From: JASHVB01 sp963780805
GTDB lineage: Bacteria > Pseudomonadota > Alphaproteobacteria > Acetobacterales > Acetobacteraceae
Length of the DNA stretch: 64,000 nucleotides
Assembly: GCA_963780805.1 (NCBI GenBank)
Contig: CAWADP010000006.1
Span: 434,001 to 498,000 of the forward strand
Reading direction: 5' to 3'
Shown: positions 59,187 to 64,000 of the stretch, piece after piece
Numbering within the stretch: the stretch's first letter is position 1
Layout: every line of letters begins with the position of its first letter
Position numbers and translations under genes: made by a program
Notes under the pieces: model-generated
Told to the model about the DNA's origin: nothing
The model's database searches: none
The model's input: the letters and a program-made list of their open reading frames with translations, nothing else

Positions 59187-60077
59187 ATGCTGTTCCGTGG
59201 CGCGTGGGCTCAAGGAACCGCCGACACGGCGCGCGTCGAGAGCAGTACATGCGGCAGCGATATCCCGACGCAACGCCTGGTCGGCCGGCGGCCTGACTGC
59301 GATGGTGAGGACTGTGGGACGAAGCAAAACCCGCTGCCGGTTGCGCTGGAAATTCGCTCTCTCGCCAAGCGTTTTGAGCGACCGGCGGTGGACGGATTGG
59401 ACCTGAGCGTGCCGGCTGGCCAGTTCTATGCACTGCTCGGTCCCAACGGGGCGGGCAAGACGACCACGATGCGCATGGTGACCGGCTTGCTACAGCCGGA
59501 TCACGGGTCGATCACGGTCCATGGAATCGACGCGCTGGCCGACCCTATCCGTGCCAAGCGGATCATGGCCTGGGTCTCGGATGAACCGATGATCTACGAC
59601 AAGCTGACGCCGATGGAGTATCTCGCCTTCGTCGCCGGTCTCTGGACGATCGACGGCGATCTTGCGGCAAAGCGGGCACAGGACCTTCTTACCTCGTTCG
59701 GTCTGGAGCCACACGCCCATGAGCGTTGCGAGAGATTATCCAAAGGTATGCGCCAAAAGGTGGCGCTGGCCGGGGCGCTGGTGCACGACCCGAAGCTGAT
59801 CCTTCTGGACGAACCTTTGACTGGCCTCGATGCCGGCTCGGCGCGCCTGGTCAAGCAGGTCCTGCGCGAGCGCGTCAACGCCGGCTGTTCGGTGATCATG
59901 ACGACCCACATTCTGGAAGTCGCCGAGCGGATGGCCGATCGCATCGGGGTCATGGTCGGTGGCATGCTCATCGCCGAGGGTACGTTGGATGAGTTGCGCT
60001 GCCGGACCGGGTCCGGTCACGCCAGCCTGGAAGACACATTTCTCGCGCTCGTCGCGCAAGGGGCCGCCGCTGAATGA
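59187..60077 (+). CDS. ABC exporter ATP-binding protein
   Basis: A cytoplasmic ATPase subunit, about 296 residues from the chosen ATG. Walker A is LLGPNGAGKTTTMRMVTGLL (about residue 80), signature RLSKGMRQKVALAGALVHDP, Walker B LILLDEPLTGLD and the H-loop MTTHILEVAERMADR. This is the DrrA/NatA type for export. The first about 45 residues before VALEIRSLAKRFERPAVDG are atypical, so the true start may lie near 59340 or a frame error may hide it. Overlaps the permease gene by four bases (ATGA). Confidence 0.88.
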   Translation: MLFRGAWAQGTADTARVESSTCGSDIPTQRLVGRRPDCDGEDCGTKQNPLPVALEIRSLAKRFERPAVDGLDLSVPAGQFYALLGPNGAGKTTTMRMVTGLLQPDHGSITVHGIDALADPIRAKRIMAWVSDEPMIYDKLTPMEYLAFVAGLWTIDGDLAAKRAQDLLTSFGLEPHAHERCERLSKGMRQKVALAGALVHDPKLILLDEPLTGLDAGSARLVKQVLRERVNAGCSVIMTTHILEVAERMADRIGVMVGGMLIAEGTLDELRCRTGSGHASLEDTFLALVAQGAAAE

Positions 60078-61612
60078 TCCGGCCCGGCAGCATCGGCTGG
60101 TTCGCCCTGCATGAAACGCGGCTGGCATGGCGCGATTGGCTTTCGCTGATGAGCGCCGGGCGCCGTCGCCGCACCAGCACCGTCGTTGCATCCTTCATTG
60201 TCTTCGCGGTTTTCGGGCATGGTCTCGCCGTTCTGGTGCTGCCTTCCTCTACCCCCCTCTCCAGCATGGCCAACAAGCACGTCCTGCTTCTCATGACCGG
60301 AGTCCTGATAGGGGCATGGTCGATGATGTTGTCACAGGCCATGGAGTCGGTGACGCGAGCGTTCTACGCGCGCGGCGATCTTGATCTGATCCTGACCTCT
60401 CCGACGGCGGCATCGCGGCTGTTCGCCGTGCGCATCCTGGCGATCGTCGTTACGCTCCTCCTCATGGCGCTCGTACTGCTCGTGCCATTCATCGACGTGC
60501 TGGTCTGGCGCGGCGGAATGCGGTGGCTTGGCGCCTACGCGGTCACCCTGGCGTTGGCGATGGATGCGGTTGCGGTCGCCGTCGTGCTCACCATCGCGAT
60601 GTTCCACACGATCGGCCCCAGGCGTGCGCGGGCCATTGCTCAGATCACGGCGGCCGTAATCGGCGCGGCATTCGCCATCGGCATGCAGTTCGCCGCAATC
60701 AGCTCTCTCGGGACGGCATCTCGGCTGACCGTCCTGCAATCGCCTGCGATGGTGAGCCTCGCGCCGGAGAGCGGGAGCATCTTCTGGCTGCCCGCCCGTG
60801 CCGTTCTCGGCGAGCCGGTGGCAATGGCCGCGCTGCTTGGCGTCAGCATCCTTGCCCTCGCCGCCGCAACCCGCATTTGCGCGCCACGGTTCAGCAACTT
60901 CGCGCTGGCCGCCACCGCCGTTTCGTCCGGCATGACCCGACAGGGGGGATGGCAGGCACGGTTCCACGGCGCGTCTTCCGCGCAGGCACTGCGCCGCAAG
61001 GAATGGATCCTGTTGCTGCGCGATCCATGGCTGATCTCGCAGACGTTGATGCAATTGCTTTACCTGCTGCCGGCGGCGTTCCTGCTGTGGCGGAGCTTCC
61101 ACGCCAGCGGCAGCACACCGGCGCTGCTGGTGCCGGTGTTGATTGTTGCCGCCGGACAATTGGCAGGAGGCCTGGCCTGGCTGGCGGTATCCGGAGAAGA
61201 TGCGCCGGAACTTATAGCTTCCGCGCCGGTTTCTGCCACCGGTGTTCTGCGTGCCAAGACCGAGGCGGTGCTCGGTGGCATCGCCGTCGTATTCGCTCCG
61301 TTTATCATCATGTTCGCCGTAGCGGCGCCGTTCCCTGCGCTCGTCGCGCTCGTCGGAATTGCGATCGCGGCCGGCTCGGCCACGGCGATCCAATTCTGGT
61401 TCAGGACGCAGGCGAGGCGGAGCCTGTTCCGGCGCCGCCAGACCTCATCGCGCATCGCGACCTTTGCGGAGGCGCTCTCGTCGATGGGCTGGGCCGGCGC
61501 TGGAGCGCTCGTGGCGATCGGCACCTGGCTCGCCTGCATACCTGGCCTCATCGTCGTTGCGGTTCTTGCCTGCACCTGGGCGATCAGCCCGGGGAGGAAG
61601 GCAGCTAGCTGA
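60074..61612 (+). CDS. ABC exporter membrane protein
   Basis: A 512-residue inner-membrane protein with about ten to twelve spans, for example STVVASFIVFAVFGHGLAVL, ILAIVVTLLLMALVLLVPFI and VVFAPFIIMFAVAAPFPALV. The motif FYARGDLDLILTSPTAASRL and the second copy LRRKEWILLLRDPWLISQTL are typical of large ABC-2-type permeases. With the upstream ATPase, to which it is translationally coupled, it forms a two-gene exporter of unknown substrate. It starts MIRPGSIGWFALHETRLAWR. Confidence 0.88.
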   Translation: MIRPGSIGWFALHETRLAWRDWLSLMSAGRRRRTSTVVASFIVFAVFGHGLAVLVLPSSTPLSSMANKHVLLLMTGVLIGAWSMMLSQAMESVTRAFYARGDLDLILTSPTAASRLFAVRILAIVVTLLLMALVLLVPFIDVLVWRGGMRWLGAYAVTLALAMDAVAVAVVLTIAMFHTIGPRRARAIAQITAAVIGAAFAIGMQFAAISSLGTASRLTVLQSPAMVSLAPESGSIFWLPARAVLGEPVAMAALLGVSILALAAATRICAPRFSNFALAATAVSSGMTRQGGWQARFHGASSAQALRRKEWILLLRDPWLISQTLMQLLYLLPAAFLLWRSFHASGSTPALLVPVLIVAAGQLAGGLAWLAVSGEDAPELIASAPVSATGVLRAKTEAVLGGIAVVFAPFIIMFAVAAPFPALVALVGIAIAAGSATAIQFWFRTQARRSLFRRRQTSSRIATFAEALSSMGWAGAGALVAIGTWLACIPGLIVVAVLACTWAISPGRKAAS

Positions 61613-61791
61613 TCCGTGGCAAGCCACGCTCCCTCACCAATTTATCAAGCAGTGGCGTCACCCGTACGTGTCACTGCTGCCACCTCGCCGTCCACCGCAA
61701 AGGGCCGGTTGATCCCGCCTATCCCGCCCTCAAAGATCGCTGCGAGGGCACTGCCAGGCTGCGCTGGGATTTGCCAGCATCGCCGGGAGGT

Positions 61792-62164
61792 TCAGAAGGT
61801 CGTCGGTGCCGGCGGTTCCGCGACGCCCTTCACCGGGTTATGGGTGACGGCGTGCTTCGCGCACAGATACTCAAACAGCGAGGCGAGCGAGGCCAGCCGG
61901 TGGCGGATTGTGCTGCCGCCAAGCCCGCGCCGCACCAGGTCGTCACGCCAGGCGATGATGTGGGCGCGCGTGACCGTGCCGAATTCTGCCGGGCGGGCAA
62001 TGCCGGTGAAGCGCATGAAGTCGCGGATCGCATTCTCGTAGGCCCGCCGGGTGCTGGGGTTGCTGAGATTGGCGAACCACTCGACCTCGGGCGGCACGTC
62101 GGCGAGCTGGCTCGGCGGCGGTCAGCAGCCGGCTGCCCGGGGTGATCCGGACCGGAAGCGGCAT
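61792..62164 (-). pseudogene. Tyrosine recombinase (integrase) N-terminal fragment, frameshifted
   Basis: Starts MPLPVRITPGSRLLTAAE, then after one extra base near 62110 continues QLADVPPEVEWFANLSNPST, RRAYENAIRDFMRFTGIARP, EFGTVTRAHIIAWRDDLVRR and FEYLCAKHAVTHNPVKGV, and stops at PPAPTTF. This is the SAM-like core-binding domain of phage-type integrases. The catalytic domain with the R-H-R-Y residues is absent, so the gene is truncated and inactive. Confidence 0.75.
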
Positions 62165-62292
62165 CGGTGGGCTGGCAAAATTGCTGATCGGCTCGACGAT
62201 GCAGGCCGCCTCGCTGGTTCTCTACGCGTCGTTCAACAGCCTCGGCGCGCGCTACGCCATCACGGCGCTATTCGGCTTCATTCAAGCCGCAG
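62160..62292 (+). pseudogene. MFS transporter fragment
   Basis: A plus-strand stretch reads LAKLLIGSTMQAASLVLYAS, FNSLGARYAITALFGFIQAA. This fits one transmembrane hairpin of major-facilitator transporters (LLIGSTxQxxxLxLY...YxxSALFG). No start, and it ends where the LysR fragment begins (overlap 62278-62292), marking a recombination junction. Confidence 0.45.
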
Positions 62293-62418
62293 GATGCGAT
62301 GGCTCAGAGTCGATTTCGGAATACGCAGCATGCGTCCGGCAGCGGTGAAGCCACGGCGATCAACCACCTGCACAAAGTAGAAGAAATCGTTCAGGTCAAG
62401 CACGGCCGCATCGTCCAT
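62278..62418 (-). pseudogene. LysR-family regulator N-terminal fragment
   Basis: The frame reads MDDAAVLDLNDFFYFVQVVD, RRGFTAAGRMLRIPKSTLSH then RILRLE and stop. It is the beginning of a LysR-type helix-turn-helix (usual continuation xxxALGVRLxxRTxR is lost). It is divergent from the isochorismatase-family gene, the usual place for its regulator, and is cut by the MFS fragment. Confidence 0.75.
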
Positions 62419-62545
62419 CCCATTGGACGTTGAGTTCAAAGAATGGCGGCTTTTCGGCCGATAGTCCAGCAGCTACTTCCTGCGGCATTGCGGCCGACGG
62501 ATGCGGTTGGGCGCAACCTGCCTTCCCTCTGGAGGAGAGAAAGTC

Positions 62546-63169
62546 ATGTCCGATCCGGTCCGCGCCTACCAGCCGCTTACATCTGAAAACGCCGCGCTGT
62601 TCCTTGTTGACCACCAGGTCGGCCTCATGACCGGCGTTCGCGACTATTCGACCGGAGAGCTGAAACACAATGTCGTGGCGCTGGCCAAAGCGGCCAAGGC
62701 GCTGCAATTGCCGATCGTCGTCACAACCACCGCGCGCGACAGCATGTGGGGTCCGACCTTTCCGGAACTCGTTGAGGCGCTACGTGGCGTTCCGATCATC
62801 GATCGCTCCTCGGTCAACGCCTTCGACGATCCCCAGGTCGCCCAGGCTATCAACGCGACCGGCCGCTCGAAACTGATCTTTGCGGGCATCTCTCTCGAAG
62901 TCTGCGCGGCCTTCCCGGCTATCACCGCCGTTGGCAAGGGCCTCGACGCCTATGTGGCTGTCGACGCCTCCGGAACCTTCAGCCAGACCAAACGGCAGGT
63001 CGGTCTGCTGCGCATGCTACAGGCCGGCGTGATCCTCTCCGACTACGCCACGCTGATGGTAGAGATCCTCAGGGACAACGCGCGGCCCGAGGCTGCGGCG
63101 GTCTACGCCGCCATGGACATGCCCTGGGCCAAGCTCGTGGGGCAGATCGCGCAGGCCTATGCCAAGTAA
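62546..63169 (+). CDS. Isochorismatase-family hydrolase (YcaC-like)
   Basis: A 207-residue cysteine hydrolase. The catalytic Asp is in ALFLVDHQVGLMTGV (about residue 22) and the Cys in GISLEVCAAFPAITAVGKGL (about 118), with the Lys expected between. TTTARDSMWGPTFPEL and YVAVDASGTFSQTKRQVGLL are typical of the YcaC subgroup. The ribosome-binding site GGAGGAGAG precedes the ATG at 62546. The natural substrate of YcaC proteins is not established. It is intact among fragments, with a truncated LysR gene divergent. Confidence 0.88.
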   Translation: MSDPVRAYQPLTSENAALFLVDHQVGLMTGVRDYSTGELKHNVVALAKAAKALQLPIVVTTTARDSMWGPTFPELVEALRGVPIIDRSSVNAFDDPQVAQAINATGRSKLIFAGISLEVCAAFPAITAVGKGLDAYVAVDASGTFSQTKRQVGLLRMLQAGVILSDYATLMVEILRDNARPEAAAVYAAMDMPWAKLVGQIAQAYAK

Positions 63170-63184
63170 GAGCCTGAAGTGGAG

Positions 63185-63600
63185 CACGGCTGTCTCTACT
63201 TCCGACGTCTGGAGTGGAGAGCGCGGAGAACCTTTCAGCTCCTCGATATGACGGATCGCGACCTCGCCGTCGGCGAAGCGGACCCCGATCGAGGCCCAAC
63301 GCGGCATCATCGCGTCCGTAGCCTCCCGGGCGACGATCCGATCGAAATAGGCCGCGAGCTCCGGGCGCACCGCAGCGTCATCGGCATATGTCGAAATTCC
63401 AATGCCTCGATCAGCCACGGCAGCAGCGATCGAGTATTCCATGCTGAACTTTCCTTCGTGGCCATTACGCGGGGCGTGGCGCACGAGCGGCGATATCACG
63501 CCATAGCTCGTCTCGATATCGATACGCTCGACATCGTCGAGGTTGAACTCGCGCTGTACCGGGTGGAGGAGCGGGCGCTCGGCGCCAGCCCCGCTGAGGC
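63185..63600 (-). pseudogene. MmgE/PrpD family fragment
   Basis: A minus-strand stretch reads NLDDVERIDIETSYGVISPL, VRHAPRNGHEGKFSMEYSIA, AYFDRIVAREATDAMM and HIEELKGSPRSPLQTSEVE. This is a C-terminal portion of MmgE/PrpD proteins (2-methylcitrate dehydratase-like), whose EGKFSMEY motif is diagnostic. No N-terminal half, start or proper end remains; downstream it runs antisense into the isochorismatase gene. Confidence 0.72.
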
Positions 63601-63705
63601 GCGCCCGGCGCCCAATGTCGCTACGTTCACGACCTGAAGAGGGGTGCAGGAGAAGGTTTTGAAACACAGATTTCACAAATTAAGGCACAGATAACGTCAG
63701 CAAGC

Positions 63706-63743
63706 CTGGGACCATCCCAGTGATCTGGGACCATCCAAGTGAT
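63706..63743. repeat. 19-bp tandem repeat, 2 copies
   Basis: CTGGGACCATCCCAGTGAT followed directly by CTGGGACCATCCAAGTGAT. Repeats like this are found near the ends of some insertion sequences (for example IS21-like). The remaining right edge of the window (63744-64000) shows no gene. Confidence 0.6.
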
Positions 63744-64000
63744 AATGGGTCAGGTCCCGGCATTTCGGCAATCGGACCATGCCGTTTTTGCATAGTCACG
63801 CGCAGAACATATCGGAGAAAATCCCGACGTTCGAGATCCGCAGCGCGGGATGTCAAAGCTGCTACCGTTGTCGTGCGCTGAGATTCGTGCTCCGCTACCG
63901 CCACAAAACGACAAACCGCACCCCTCGTACTAGAAAGCGCAGGTATCATAATCGGGAAGTGCCGCCATCAGGGAATGGTTTCCGGGTCATCGACACCCGC

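Noticed and set aside
63680..63949. An 89-codon minus-strand frame at the right edge
   Set aside because: It reads through the 19-bp repeats and has no domain or translation signal.

Overview
The window is a GC-rich chromosomal segment from an alphaproteobacterium. An Acetobacteraceae-like member of the Rhodospirillales is the best guess. The clues are an HpnL-type hopanoid membrane protein, a class I lysyl-tRNA synthetase, the alphaproteobacterial orders yicC-gmk and ctpA-deacetylase-rppH, and many short palindromic intergenic repeats. No rRNA or ribosomal-protein genes are present, so the placement is inference.

Layout. 0-7.5 kb: the end of a peptide-type ABC importer (binding protein, two permeases, with an arylamine N-acetyltransferase between the permeases on the other strand), hpnL, a ferritin-like diiron protein and an HMG-CoA-lyase-like gene. 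7.9-12.1 kb: a disrupted minus-strand cassette of a HIT-type nucleotide-binding protein, a membrane protein and a large PEP/pyruvate-binding protein ending in a MazG/HisE-like pyrophosphohydrolase domain. 12.5-35 kb: mostly housekeeping and catabolic genes: P-loop kinase, twin cupins, crotonase, SDRs, yicC-gmk, a TauD-like dioxygenase, an M81 (MlrC) peptidase, a CmcJ/NvfI-type oxidoreductase, trmB, rppH, ctpA, an MprF-like membrane protein and lysK. 36.2-37.4 kb: an SDR gene enclosed by Tn3-family-type 38-bp terminal inverted repeats with a 5-bp target duplication. 37.4-44.7 kb: class V aminotransferase and CitE-like lyase (a possible glyoxylate/C2 pair), tRNA-Leu, a dihydroorotase-like gene, a glycosyltransferase, an 11-copy 14-bp tandem repeat and a large methyltransferase. 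44.7-53.8 kb: accessory region with an AraC regulator, a pqiB-pqiC-pqiA lipid-transport operon, an outer-membrane barrel protein, and fragments of a formylglycine-generating enzyme and a DUF202 protein. 53.8-57.9 kb: arylsulfatase, methyltransferase and a complete Xre/RES toxin-antitoxin pair. 58.3-64 kb: a lone antitoxin, an ISAzo13-type transposase remnant, an ABC exporter and a patchwork of gene fragments (integrase, MFS, LysR, MmgE/PrpD) around an intact isochorismatase-family hydrolase.

Two themes run through the window. First, about ten otherwise well conserved genes are broken by one extra base each, including the lysyl-tRNA synthetase, and the tRNA-Leu anticodon loop seems one base too long. 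That bias towards single-base insertions looks more like insertion-type sequencing error than gene decay. Second, intergenic DNA is rich in short tandem duplications (13, 14, 15, 18, 25 and 39 bp periods) and dispersed palindromes.
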